A stretch of DNA of 64,000 bases from Aselliscus stoliczkanus (taxonomy: Eukaryota > Chordata > Mammalia > Chiroptera > Hipposideridae), in contig CM066730.1 in assembly GCA_033961575.1 (NCBI GenBank), forward strand, positions 131,878,023 to 131,942,022. The letters run 5' to 3'. The translations under genes were made by a program, and so were the position numbers. The notes below the pieces were generated by a model. It did not search any database, was not told the DNA's origin, and saw only the letters and a program-made list of their open reading frames with translations. This document shows, piece after piece, positions 51,101 through 60,980 of this stretch. Position 1 is the stretch's first letter, and each line of letters opens with the position of its first letter.

Positions 51101-54100
51101 ACTTTGGTGAAGTGTCTGCTCTGCCAAGTTTTTAAATTGAGTTTTCGGTTCTCTTATTGAGTTTTGAGAGTTCTTTATATATTCTGGATACAAACTGTTT
51201 ATCAGATACATGCTTTGCAAAGATTTTTCTTTTCTTTTTTTTTTTTTTAAAGATTTTATTGGGGATTTGGGGGAGGGGAACAGCGTTGGGGAATCAGGGA
51301 AGGGGAACAGACAAGTTGCTGTCCTTTTGTTCTTCAGTCTAGTTGCGGAGGACGTTGCTTCACTGGCTCATGTTGGTATCGTCATTGCGCTCTTCCCGGG
51401 TGAGGCAGATCAGTCGCCGGCCTCTGGATGTCGCTCACCGTGGTTACTGGCAGCTCACGCTGGCTGCCGGCCACTCACTGTAGCCTATGGCAGCCCACTG
51501 AAGCAGGGGCTGTAGCCTACACCATCGCCGGGGCTTGCACAGCCCAGCTCTAGGTGGAGCTGTTGTTAGCTGTGGAGGGCAGTGTCACTGGCCCTCATAA
51601 ATGGGATCCTAACCGGGGCCGCTAGCATCCCAAGCCAGCTCTTAACCAATGCGCCACTCGGCCGGCCTGCAAAGATTTTTCTCCCCGTCTGTGGCTTATT
51701 TTTACTCCTTTGTCTTCAGAGTAGCTTTGAAGAGCAGATGTTTTTAATTCATCAATTTATTTTTTATGAGTTGCATCAATCAATCTGTTCTTTTGGAGTC
51801 CAATCTAAGAAATCTTTAACAAATCCAAGGTCACATAAATTTCACCTACATGTTCTTCTAGAAGTTTTCTATTTTTAGTTTTACATGTAGCTTTATGATC
51901 TATTTTTTAGTTAATTTTTGTATTAGGTGTGAGGAATGGATCCATGTTCATTTTTTAGTGTGTGGATTTGGATATCTAATTGCTCTCGCACCATTTGTTG
52001 AGAAAAGACTATTCTTTTTCCACTTGGCAATTTTGTTGAAATTCAGCTGTCCATATTTGTGTGGATCTATTTCTGGATTCTCTATTATGTTCCATGCATC
52101 TATTTTTTCTGACTTTATCCAATACCACATTATCCTGATTTATAGCTTTATAAATCAAGCTTTATAATAGTTCTGAAATCAAGTAGTGATAGTCCATCAA
52201 CGTTCTTCTTTTTCAAAGTGGTTTTGGCTACTGAAGGGCCTTTGCATTTTCCATATGAAATTTAGAACCACTGTATTAATTTTTACATCACATCAGTGTA
52301 ACTCCAATTCATCCTTTACTGCCTGCTCTGAGAAAATTAATAATGGGCCCTTTACATATTTTTTCATTTGGCAACAGGAACCATGTTAAGCTTTGCCAGT
52401 AGAGGGCGCTAGAAAGACATATGGGAAGAAGGGATTTTCCTTCCTGGTTCCAATGTGCTTGCCAGGCAGGCTTCTGCTTGCAGGAAGTTTGTGTGTAGCT
52501 AGCTGCTGTAGCGCACGTGGCACTCTCAGTATGTAGTGATTGCAGCCCAGGTGGCTTTGCTAGTTCCCAGCAGCACAGGAGCTTTTCCCAGCATCTGGCT
52601 TCCGCAGTGCATGTGGCTGGGCTGCCCCAGTGCCTAGATCCTGCAATCCATGTGGGTTTTCTAACTCCTCCCATGTGCTCACCTTCTCTACAGCTGGCTT
52701 CTGCAGTGCACCGTGGACAGAAGTACCTACTGGCGACTAGCTTCCTCTGGCATCCCCCTTAGCCAGGTTTGTAGTGGAGCATGCCCCAAGGAGACACCTG
52801 CCCATGAACAGCCGGCAGTCTGCTGGGCTCTTCCTATACCGTGGTGTAGAAACTCTCAAGAAAGTAAGCTGAGGCAATCATAAGGCACACCTGACTTCTC
52901 AGTGGTCACTGTCCTTCACCTGAGGTCCAGTGTCTTGCAAATCATTACTTCCTATATTTTGTCTGCTTTTGAAGTATTTTCAGGTAGAAGGGAAATAAGT
53001 CCCTGTTATTACACTTTGGCCAGAAGCAGAGATAGCAAAAGGAATATTAGTTGGGAAACAGTATATATTTAACAAGAGTGAACCTCTTTATGACGTCCCC
53101 ATTCACCTGGATAACGGATTCTTATACTAGTTCTACAACTTTAAGTTCAGTTTTGCACATTCTAGGGAAATTGAGGTTAATAAGTGAAAATGTTGCTCAA
53201 GTCTGAGCATATACTGCATAACTATGATTAATGAGAGCCATGTGGCTCAGGTGGGATGGTCTTGGGTACACATTCAAAATAGTTTACATGAAGAAGTACT
53301 ATAGGCTTGCATGTATAGGGCTGGGTTGGGGATAGAGGTGGAGGGCAGGTGAGCTCCCAAAAGTTGCCATGAGCTCCTTCTTCCCCTCAAGTACTGTTAT
53401 CCATAACTATGCACTGCCCTGAATGAGCTTGGTTTCTGGAAGTTTGCACTTCCATCTCTTATGAAGAATGTTGCTGATCTCCCAGTTTTCCTCTTCTAAC
53501 TTTTAGAGCCATAAACCTTGCTTGATTTACTACAACTGAACTGGTGCTGAGTTCTGGACATCCCCTCAAGCTGTGTCTATGCTTGATGTTTTTCAATATG
53601 TGGATATGCAGAATATTATTTGACAACTCTAGAAGAAAACAGTGCGCTTGTTAATCAGACTTCAGTTTGTACCATGGCACAGCATATTGTTGTTGGCAGT
53701 GGTGACTCGAAGGCTTTTTAATTGGGAGGGAATCTGCTCAGTTTCTTTTCCAGGTTGTTCAAAATGAGATCTAAATGGTGTCTTGGTGGGAGATCAAGTT
53801 TCTCTTTTGAAAGCAAGTCAGCAAGGGGAGTAGGTGGTATTTCTCAATAATCATTTATTAATTCCTATCTATATAAATAGTTTTATTTGTTTTTGTATTT
53901 TTTTTTTGAGTGGGACGGCAATTAAAAAATGAGCAACACAACCCGCCTTCAAAGGTCCTAAAGACTCCTGTTACAGGTGTCTGAACACTCAAGGGAAAAA
54001 TATAACTATATTTGAATGGGTTCTATATCACAGCATAAAATAATTAAAGTAATAGGTTTCTCTTTCCATTGCATAATCTGAATACAAACGGGGAAGGCTA

Positions 54101-55619
54101 TGATGCAGGACAGAGGGAACCACAGGCAAAATCAACTCCACCCATGTGCCCTTTTTGCATCATTTCTCCATGTGGTGTTGTGTTTGCCTTTATCCCCCTC
54201 CTCCCCTCCTCACCCCATGATTGAACTTTTGAACTTGAGTTCTTTCCTTGAAAGTGAATAACAAAGGAACAGCAGTCAAATGATTCACTGCCTCCAGATG
54301 AAATTAAATTTAGAAGAATGTCACTTCATGATCTGTTCATAAATTTTAGATCTCATAATTTCAATGAAATAGACTAAATCTCCTATCTACCCAGATTCAG
54401 TACATACTTCAACTATTTATGGCAGTGTAACTGAAAACAGACTCAATGTGTGTGCTCATCCACATGTCAAAGCCTCAGTTAATTTGGAAAGGCATTGGAA
54501 AAGCACTAATACTAATTTGGCTTGAGGTCCAATACAGGTTTCAATATAGGAAATGGGAAAGAAAGGGGAGGGGATACAAATATTCAGTCGATAGCACTAT
54601 GGTTTATACCACGTAGTATATATACAACCAAAGCTCATGGTGGTTGCTTCCTCTAACAGTTCAAACTCATACCTCTGTACGAGGTAGCTTTTGATTTCTA
54701 TGGATGGGGCATATGGATGTGGCAAAAGCACTTCCTGCCCTGAAGATGGAAGGGAAAGGACATGGGATAAATCAGAGAGCTATAAACTGAAACCTAATCC
54801 CCAGTGTGATGGTATTTAGAGGTGAGGCCTTTGGGGGTGATTAGGTCATGAGGGTGGAGCCCTCAAAAATGAGATTAGTTCCCCTACAAGGAGACCCACA
54901 GAGCTCCCTAGCTCCATCCACCCTGTGAGGTTACCTGGTCAAAGGCTGTCTATGAAACAGGAAGCCAGCTATCACCAGATATCAAATCTACCAGCTCCCT
55001 GGGCGTCCCATTCTCCAGAACTCTGAGAAATAAGTTACTCAGCCTGTGCTGGTCTGTTATAACAGCCCAAGTGGACTAAGATGCCACAGTTCACAGTGTT
55101 TGTTTCTCTACAATACTCTGGGCTTAGAATAAAACGTAGATGTTTGAAAGGACACGACACTTAGAATGGTTGATAGATCCCAGGGGCTGGGTAGGACATT
55201 TAAAGGTGGAGTTGCTAATTATAATAGTTTCCTAGCAAAATACTGTTAGATTCAGACTTTAAAAAACTAGTGTTTCTGAAGTGTTAAGAGAATTCGTGAT
55301 TAGTCATACAGAGTCCCACTTAAAATATACATGGGAATTTAAGTTCTAATTATACTTATCACTGTTTCAAAAATTTTTATAAAATAGTCTAGTGTGCTAC
55401 ATGCACATTTTTTCTCTCATTATATTTCCATAGATACTAAGCTTTTCTAAGCCCTAATCCTTGCAAGTAAAAAATAAACAACGATTCTTTTCTCACCTAG
55501 GTTTGTCCTTTGTTTATTGTTTATCCATCAGATTCAGACTTGAAATTGTAATAGGGAAATACATGAACCCCAGTTTGACTTAGGTATTCAGTTTTCAGTG
55601 TAGACCTATAATGACTTTG

Positions 55620-55661
<42 letters not shown>

Positions 55662-56571
55662 TCATGAACCGCTTTGTGAAATTGATGAATGCTGTAGACC
55701 CTCTCTATGGATAAGTGTACATATGCACACACACACACATAAGATATGCAGTATAATTTTTGGGAATCCACTTCTTGAATCCTTTCCATGGAACTCCGTA
55801 TAGGGGGCAAAATGCGTAATCATATTACATATACATTCAGGTCAAGTCTATTGTCAGTTTGTACTGATATAAGTTAAATCACGTTCTTATAAATAGAGAG
55901 TGGTACATTTTTTACCTAGGATTTTTAATTTATTGTGAAAATTATATATGTGTGTGTATATATATATAATTTTTTTTGACAGTTCTTCCTTGGTAAAGAT
56001 AACATATCACTTGTCCTCTTACTAATCTGGGAGTTATGGGAAGATCCCCTCCCCCCCCCCACATTCTTATTCCAATGCACCATTATTTCAGTTTATGTAG
56101 GTGATTCCCATTCAGGAAAGACAAAGACAGAAAAAGAGATTATCCGGACATTCACTTTTGTGAGGTAATAAGTTTTCTCACTGTTGACACAGTTGAATCA
56201 GGATTTTCTGTTACTTGCAACCAAAACCGAATCAGAGACTCTGGGTACTAAGATGTTAGATTATTGGATATTTTGGTAGATTTTTAAAAAGCAGTGAATT
56301 AGTACTCCTAATTAAAACTTCTCCTCCATTCTAGGTATGACACCTGTTATTGTTAGCTGGACTTTCTGTAGTTTCAGGGTATGGAATGAAATATTTAGGG
56401 TATCCTCCACTGAATAAGATAGCATTTGGAGACTACGGAGGACCAAGCCCCAGCCTTACTTGCTTGGATCTGCTCCTTTGAAGTAGGCATTGACCGTTTC
56501 TGTAAATGCTGCTGCAACAGGCAGGGTGTCCTGGGCTCCCATGGTTAGGGGGCTGGGTCCCCTGGAAGAAC
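34134..56571 (-). CDS. SGIP1: SGIP1 3' part: seven exons encoding the C-terminal mu-homology domain (partial gene)
   Basis: Exons 56571-56460, 49676-49521, 45256-45124, 41143-40941, 35948-35884, 35296-35132 and 34156-34134 join in phase into the last ~284 residues, ending [17 protein letters not shown]1 is a brain-enriched endocytic adaptor. It lacks the F-BAR domain of its relatives FCHO1/2 and has an N-terminal membrane-binding region, a proline-rich middle that binds endophilin SH3 domains, and this C-terminal muHD, which binds scaffold and cargo such as Eps15 and synaptotagmin. The sequence fits SGIP1 better than FCHO1/2 through [19 protein letters not shown] and [20 protein letters not shown], by memory of the human protein (about 828 aa). 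The 5' exons lie beyond 64000. No frameshift or lost splice site is seen. Confidence 0.95.
35132..35296 (-). CDS. SGIP1: SGIP1 coding exon: muHD C-terminal strands
   Basis: The acceptor TTTTTACAG precedes GGGTGGGTTC, and the donor is GCTGCAG|GTAAGTG. The 165-nt exon encodes [20 protein letters not shown], then [20 protein letters not shown] and [12 protein letters not shown]. The LVGxGYRxSLIKKRF motif is shared by SGIP1 and FCHO proteins; Gly/Cys and RFAAGK choices favour SGIP1. Confidence 0.96.
35884..35948 (-). CDS. SGIP1: SGIP1 short coding exon: muHD ([21 protein letters not shown])
   Basis: This 65-nt exon follows the acceptor TTTATGTTTAG and ends at the donor GGAG|GTAATA. It completes the Trp codon (TG|G), encodes 21 residues ([20 protein letters not shown] plus G), and ends with the first base of a Gly codon. 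In this family the W-N-A-E and SEN(G/S)G motifs flank the last subdomain. Confidence 0.95.
36080..36140. repeat. (CTAT)n microsatellite
   Basis: About 14 CTAT units after a short gtctgt lead-in. Confidence 0.97.
36300..40140 (-). mobile_element. Half-L1 copy B: L1 with the same internal ORF2 deletion
   Basis: The minus strand shows the 5' end (GATCCAAGATGGCAGAGTAG) at 40116-40137, a 5' UTR to about 38.5 kb, and an ORF1 coiled-coil piece at 38184-38423 ([20 protein letters not shown]). An endonuclease-domain start near 37.2-37.4 kb is fused at about 37197 to the ORF2 C-terminus, then a 3' UTR with a duplicated segment. A short SINE sits at about 37400-37521. No intact frame remains. Confidence 0.88.
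37400..37521 (-). mobile_element. Short SINE in half-L1 copy B
   Basis: Standard short SINE with T-run and gagggcagtgtcactggccc. The flanks share a gttttgtttt stretch. Confidence 0.85.
40941..41143 (-). CDS. SGIP1: SGIP1 coding exon: muHD (VSAQGIQS ... LPPAVW)
   Basis: The 203-nt exon lies between the acceptor TTTGGCAAG (a weak pyrimidine tract) and the donor GTCTG|GTAAGG. It encodes [20 protein letters not shown], then the core [16 protein letters not shown] and [20 protein letters not shown]. It starts in phase 0 after KYQ and ends with TG of the Trp codon. Confidence 0.95.
41412..41680 (+). repeat. MIR
   Basis: Reads ctggttaggagctgaggaca, gagtgaccttggaccaggca, then tggcatagtacctagcacaa, the MIR order on the plus strand. 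Confidence 0.75.
42860..42990 (-). repeat. MIR
   Basis: Contains tgcagatgaggaaactgagg and tgcccaaggtcagtggctgg, which is reversed MIR. Confidence 0.75.
43556..43830. mobile_element. Degraded MER5-like hAT remnant
   Basis: It starts gtggttttcaaccc, has actgggccagaacc inside, and includes a ctatat-rich patch. It resembles MER5A but is badly decayed. Confidence 0.4.
44078..44667 (-). mobile_element. Short tRNA-derived SINE, host of nested copy
   Basis: Its two halves (to 44178 and from 44639) make one short SINE. It has its own duplication, ccaaacattcttt, at 44065-44077 and 44668-44680. Confidence 0.85.
44179..44627 (-). mobile_element. Long composite SINE, copy 2, nested in another SINE
   Basis: It is nearly identical to copy 1 plus an extra ~22-bp unit next to gcagccca. 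The duplication cccaagtcagc at 44168-44178 and 44628-44638 lies inside an older short SINE. The long open frame here is SINE sequence, not a gene. Confidence 0.9.
45124..45256 (-). CDS. SGIP1: SGIP1 coding exon: muHD ([13 protein letters not shown] ... LKYQ)
   Basis: The acceptor TTGAATAG precedes T GAT AAC TCC, and the donor is TATCAG|GTAAGC. The 133-nt exon gives 44 whole residues: [20 protein letters not shown], then [20 protein letters not shown] and LKYQ. The YYNVDxLKYQ segment is a family hallmark. The first base finishes a Cys codon (TG|T). Confidence 0.95.
46535..47324 (+). repeat. L2 remnant
   Basis: It begins with cattcattcaacaaatatta and gatgccaggcaca, followed by long L2-like 3' text (ggattctgctacagatgtat, tgcagtggtccaatgaaatg). 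Confidence 0.65.
47325..48855 (+). mobile_element. 5'-truncated L1 (ORF2 3' half)
   Basis: The plus strand carries L1 ORF2 sequence (IYLWSHKRPR-type and [20 protein letters not shown] segments) ending with the typical ATGTGGAATCTAAA end near 48842. Frames are broken and a SINE interrupts it at 47769-47877. Confidence 0.85.
47769..47877 (-). mobile_element. Short SINE in the plus-strand L1
   Basis: A perfect 16-bp duplication, tggaccccttcttata, flanks it (47753-47768 and 47878-47893). Confidence 0.92.
49521..49676 (-). CDS. SGIP1: SGIP1 coding exon: muHD (CIVKITGE ... PNPQLLC)
   Basis: The acceptor ATATGCCAG is followed by A TGT ATC GTA AAG, and the donor is CTGCTG|GTAAAT. The 156-nt exon encodes 51 whole residues, including [20 protein letters not shown], then [18 protein letters not shown]. 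An overlapping open frame here with a different product is a shadow. Both phases fit the neighbouring exons. Confidence 0.95.
50265..52330 (-). mobile_element. Old L1 3' part, interrupted by a long SINE
   Basis: The plus strand shows tattgaggtataattgacat at 50278, the reverse of an old L1M 3' end, followed by reversed ORF2 text up to about 52.3 kb. The long SINE at 51231-51667 splits it with a clean duplication. Confidence 0.7.
51231..51667 (-). mobile_element. Long composite SINE, copy 3
   Basis: Same structure as the copies at 4938 and 44179, with more substitutions. The duplication is tgcaaagatttttct at 51216-51230 and 51668-51682, inside an old L1. Confidence 0.9.
52331..53040 (-). mobile_element. 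GC-richer block, possibly an L1M 5' region
   Basis: It has irregular repeats of a gcagtgcatgtggctg type and ends near 53030 with ttggccagaagcagag, which resembles a reversed old-L1 start. It may be the 5' end of the element at 50265-52330. It carries the CTCF core at 52396-52409. Confidence 0.4.
52396..52409 (+). promoter_or_regulatory. CTCF core motif, full consensus match
   Basis: CCAGTAGAGGGCGC matches the CTCF core CCASYAGRKGGCRS at all 14 positions. It lies in the SGIP1 intron between the exons at 49521 and 56460, in repeat-like DNA. Occupancy is not known. Confidence 0.6.
54785..55085 (+). mobile_element. MaLR-type LTR fragment
   Basis: Contains cccagtgtgatggtatttag, ggtcatgagggtggagccct and ctccagaactctgagaaata in the usual order, ending near gtggactaagatgcc. 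Confidence 0.75.
55622..55660. repeat. (GT)n microsatellite
   Basis: About 19 GT units; a short CA run follows near 55727-55738. Confidence 0.97.
56460..56571 (-). CDS. SGIP1: SGIP1 coding exon: end of proline-rich linker and start of muHD
   Basis: The acceptor TTCATGCAG precedes GTTCTTCC, and the donor is AGCAA|GTAAGG. The 112-nt exon reads [20 protein letters not shown] and then [16 protein letters not shown]. The SRGPSP part belongs to the Ser/Pro-rich linker and the [10 protein letters not shown] part is the first strand of the mu-homology domain. It starts with two bases completing a codon from an exon outside the window, and ends with AA of the Lys codon. Confidence 0.93.
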
Positions 56572-57189
56572 CTGCATGAAATGAAGAACTTCCATTTATT
56601 TGGGGCATAAAAGACACATTAGTATATGCGGAATTACACTAAAGGATTAAAGAATGAAATCTATTACTGAAAATAAAAATATGTTCAGAACAATAACTGT
56701 ATATTCAACATACAGCTCAAGTATTTAAAAAGAAATATTTGGCTGGTTTACAGACAAACACAATTGAGATTAATTCAACTATGTATTTTACTACAGAAAG
56801 AAAAATCCAAGCAGAAGAATAAAGTCACAGGAGTTTTCCCTTTTTGTATAAAACATAAGGCAGTATTTGCATGACAGTTTGTATAGCAGGTAGTTAATAA
56901 AGAAAATCACTAGCTCCCTATCTCAGCATCCACCCTACACAATTGTCCATAAAATGTTTATCATTTCTTCATTTTAAAGAGACAAACAGCCATGGGGTAC
57001 CATGTCATGCATTGTCCTTGTCTAGATTATTTCCATTTCAAAAATTCGGGATTATTTCCCAATTATGCTCAGATCAAGTAGGCTCAAGCTTACATGTCCA
57101 AAAAATACACAACCAAAAAATACAAAACGTACACATCAACTTAGCAGAAACACATAAATGCATCATATCACACTATTAATAGTAGCCGC

Positions 57190-57420
57190 AGTGCTCATGC
57201 TTATTGAACACCTGCTGCTTATTGAATACCAGGCACTTCGCTGGATACCTTACAAGAATGATCTCATTCAACCCCACATCAGCTCTGTGGGATAAGCATT
57301 ATTATTCCCATTTTACAGAAGAGAAAACTGAAGCTCAGAGGTAAGTGACTTGCCCAAGACAATAGAGATAGTTAAGTGGCAAAGCTAAAATTCAAACCTA
57401 GATTTGCTGCCCTATAAAGT
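57190..57420 (-). repeat. MIR
   Basis: Contains attgaataccaggcacttcg, cccattttacagaagagaaa and gtgacttgcccaagacaata, a nearly full reversed MIR. Confidence 0.8.
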
Positions 57421-57849
57421 TCAAGTTTTTTCTATGAATACTACAGTTTGTTTAAATGAAACATTTTTTTGTATGGCCTTGATATAACCTGAAGTTTCCA
57501 AAAGGAGCAAGGTTTAAGATTGTTGTCTTTATTATTCATTCCTAGGCATGGGACTGAACAATAAAGCTTTAAAGTGTCAAAGATTAATTACAAAGTACTT
57601 AATTATGTCCCGTGCTCACTGCTTCTGTTACTATAAAACAAACAAACAAACCAAAACACATTTACTCTTCCCTACCCCATCACAGATTATATGTTATGTT
57701 TCTTTCCTTTTCCTTCAGTACCTTTTGTCCTCTTCTCTGACTATGAAAAAACTTTAACCTTTGTGTATCTTTGTCTTCAGTAGTTTTTCTTGGTAATTCT
57801 AGTTCACACTAGTCCCTTTGTCTTTCCTTGGCTTTCAACATCAAGTACT

Positions 57850-57975
57850 TGGTAACTGATCATTAACAAACATTTGCTTGCCATCTACTATGTATCATGT
57901 GCTATAGAAGGTGCTGGGGATTTAAAGATAAATTAAACATAATCCTTGTCCTCAAGGAATTACAGTTCGATGTGC
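57850..57975 (+). repeat. L2 fragment
   Basis: Reads catttgcttgccatctacta, then gtgctggggatttaaagata, as in the middle of L2 3' copies. Confidence 0.5.
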
Positions 57976-58009
57976 TAATATCATCATCATTAACATAATC
58001 AGTATTCAC

Positions 58010-58200
58010 TACCAGCATTACCTCCATCACTGTTACTTGCTGTATACTCACTACGTATTTTACATGTTATCTATGTAAGCATGAAGTAAGCATTATCTTC
58101 ACTTTGTAGTTGATAAAGCCAAGGCTCAGAGTTGATACAACTTGCTTAGTCATGCACAGTTGGTACACAGAATATTTAAGATTGGTACTCAGATATGTAT
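58010..58200 (-). repeat. MIR
   Basis: Reversed MIR text, worn: tactcactacgtattttaca, ataaagccaaggctcagagt, acttgcttagtcatgcacag. Confidence 0.55.
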
Positions 58201-58554
58201 AAGTTCAAAGTTTAGGCTCTGAGGACTGTATTATTTTGCTGCCATAGTAGTGAATTAAAGCATCATTTGAGTGCAAGTAGATAATTAAAGTACCCACGAT
58301 GAGTTTTAACATGGAGCATGTCTAAGACTTTGCTACCCATAAGACTGTCAACATTTGGAAAGAAGAAATTATGACATGAGCTTCTTTTATGGGACCTCCA
58401 TAGTCACTAAAACAGAGCCAGAATTACATTGACCTTTCTTTAAATATGTGTTGAATTATCCATTGTTGGATCTCACAAAGGTAAAATCTATGCACATCTA
58501 TACATAAAGAAGGCACACTAAACAAAGGCCATTATTTCATAATGTATTGATCAC

Positions 58555-59345
58555 TTTATGTGTTCACTCATTAGTTCACATATTTATTGAATTCCTACTA
58601 GGTCATTCTCTTGAAGTAGAATGTTTTCCCTACTGTTAGTTAAACCTGGGTGAGAGGCTGGACTCGCACCATTATACAAGAATCATAGCCACCATATAAC
58701 TGGAACTTAGGTCTTGTGAAGGAACAGATAGATCTGTAATCAAGTAATTAGAGCAATTTGATACAAGCTTTAGGAAAGCACTTTACGTTGCTTGGATAGG
58801 TCAGGGAAGGTTTCATTGAGAAGGTGATATGGTAGCTGAGATTTGAGAATGACTAAGACCTCAGCATAGGGAAAAGGAAGATGGCCCAGCATGGACATAG
58901 GTATGGAACTGAGCAAACACATGGCATTTGGAGAAACCACAGGAAGCATGACTGGCATTGTATGTGTGTGACAATGTGATAAGTATGGAAAGGAAAGACA
59001 TGAAAGGAGATGAGGCTGCAGGGGTTAAGAATTAGGTCATGAAAAGCTTTGTATAGATATTTAGGAAAATTTGTCTTATTTTATAAGTAACTTATAGGCA
59101 TTAAAATCATAATTACTTTTTGATAATCTAATACAAATCTATGGGTGCTTTTCAGAGCAGAGTGTGTGTGTGTGTGTATGTGTGTGTGCATAATTTACTT
59201 GTATGTAATTTGAAACACAATTATAAATTTCTTGAAGTCCTTGGGGGTCCTGGAACTGAGGTTATGAACACTCTCTATAGAAGATGAGAGGCCTTTGAAG
59301 TATTTGAAATAGGGCAGCTATAATGTGACTTAAGTTTATGCGAAT
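58555..59345 (+). repeat. L2 remnant
   Basis: It runs from atatttattgaattcctact through gggaaggtttcattgagaag and tggaaaggaaagacatgaaa to tatttgaaatagggcagcta. The order matches L2 3' sequence. Confidence 0.65.
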
Positions 59346-59724
59346 ATCTCTCTAGCTATAGTGTGTTAGGTAATTTAGTGAGGGAAACAATAATGTAGGT
59401 GAGGAGACCTCTCAGAAAGAAAAAGATAAAATTGGTGAGAATTGCAGATGTTAGAAGATAAAGGGAATGTCAAGTACAATATTTTTCAGTTCTTCAAAGC
59501 ACTTAATAGTCTTCCATGATATTCTTGAGAATAAAATAGTGAAATTGGGTGGACAATAGACTTATCAATTGAATTGACAGTTAGATAAATCACAATATCC
59601 AATGAACACGAATCAGTGGTTTTACATCCACTGGGAAGGAAGTTTCTAGTAGACTATCTCAGAGATCTTAGTCTGGGCTCTTCTGTGCATTGGATAAAAC
59701 TGGAAGATATTCTCAGAAATGATA

Positions 59725-59935
59725 CATTGTAGTCACTGAGAGCATGGCATTTGGCATCAGATATACCTGGGATTGAGTCCTGTCTCTGACTCTTATTATC
59801 TATATGATCTTTGGAAGAGATGATGTAATAATATCCATTTTGTAAGCCTGTTCTGAGGATAAAATGAGGTAATGTATTTAGCATAGTGCTTGGTTTATAG
59901 TAAGCACTTACCAATGATTAGCTATTTTTTATGAT
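59725..59935 (+). repeat. MIR
   Basis: Reads gcatttggcatcagatatac, ctgggattgagtcctgtctc, then gcatagtgcttggtttatag. Confidence 0.7.
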
Positions 59936-60434
59936 TATTATTACAACTTAAGATACAATGAAGTTATCTTAAATAATGAGAGACTCATTGAAAGAGCTCA
60001 AAATTATTTCAAACTTTTAGAATGCTGGGCTGGAATCGACCAAGAAAAATATCAGCAAAAACAAATGTAGAATTGCTATATAACAAGATTAAAATTTTAT
60101 GAAACAATTGTGATGTGGGGAAAAACTGGTTTGGTGGAAGAACATGTGAAAAAAAAATTTGGGGGTTTAGTTGATACTCAACTTTCTATTGTTGGGTTCC
60201 AAATAGTTTGCTTATTGGGCTCAGTGGATGAGTAATAGACAGATCACCAGAAACGATGGTTTCACTGTTTTTTGTTGGTGTGTTTTGTTTTAAAGCTCAT
60301 CAGATGGCAATCCAAACACTTACCCACAAGCTAAAGACCAAACTCTTCAGTGTAATGATGTATACCATCTGCATTGTTATAGTTTGAATGTTTATGTACC
60401 TCCAAAATTCATACATTGAAAACCTAATGCCCAG

Positions 60435-60589
60435 GGCCAGTCGAGTGGCTCAGTTGACTTAAGAGTTCACTCAAGAGTGACAACTGAGCTCTGAGTAACA
60501 GCAGTTCGATGCCCAGCCCGAGCTGAGCTGCTGCTGAGCTGCCAACAGGTGGCAGGATGGCTCAGCTAAAAAAAAAAAAGGAAAGAAAA
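60435..60589 (+). mobile_element. Third-family SINE in an LTR
   Basis: Starts GGCCAGTCGAGTGGCTCAGT and contains CCAACAGGTGGCAG at 60542-60555, then an A-rich tail. The duplication gaaaacctaatgcccag against gaaaacctactgaccag matches at 15 of 17 positions. Confidence 0.85.
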
Positions 60590-60880
60590 GAAAACCTACT
60601 GACCAGAATGAGGGTGTAAGACAGTGGACCCTTTAGGAGGTGATTAGCTCACGAGGGAAGAGCACCCATGAGTGGAATCAGTGCCCTTATAAAAGAGGCC
60701 CCAGAGAACTAGCTTGTCCCTTTCACTATGTGAGGCCACAGCTAGACTTTGGCAGGCTGTAACTTGGAAGAGTGCTTTCGCTAGAACCCGACCATGCTGG
60801 CATCCTGACCTTGAATCTATAACCTCCAGAATTATGAGAAATAAAATTTTGTTGTTGATAAGCCACCCAGTTTGTGGTAT

Positions 60881-60980
60881 ATTTTTTAGGGCAGTGTCAC
60901 TGGCCCTCATATGTGGGATCCAAACCCGGGCCGCTGGCATCCCAAGCCAGCTCTTAACCACCACACCACTCGGCCGGCCC
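60881..60980 (-). mobile_element. Short SINE in the same LTR
   Basis: Standard short SINE. The sequence tgtggtat is repeated at 60873-60880 and 60981-60988. Confidence 0.85.

Larger units (their letters stand above)
34157..56459 (-). other. SGIP1: SGIP1 introns between the seven 3' exons
   Basis: Introns run 34157-35131, 35297-35883, 35949-40940, 41144-45123, 45257-49520 and 49677-56459. The third is mostly the half-L1 at 36.3-40.1 kb. The fourth has MIRs, a MER5-like remnant and nested SINEs. The fifth has an L2 and a 5'-truncated L1. The sixth has a degraded L1, a long SINE, a CTCF core and an LTR. Bases 53.1-54.7 kb hold nothing I could classify. Confidence 0.75.

Noticed and set aside
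34134..56571. Assignment of the muHD exons to FCHO1 or FCHO2
   Set aside because: The LIKKRF motif is shared, but the [16 protein letters not shown] segment, the ending AAGKYLADN and the DYNLT5 neighbour fit SGIP1. This rests on memory of the human proteins and synteny; an alignment would settle it.
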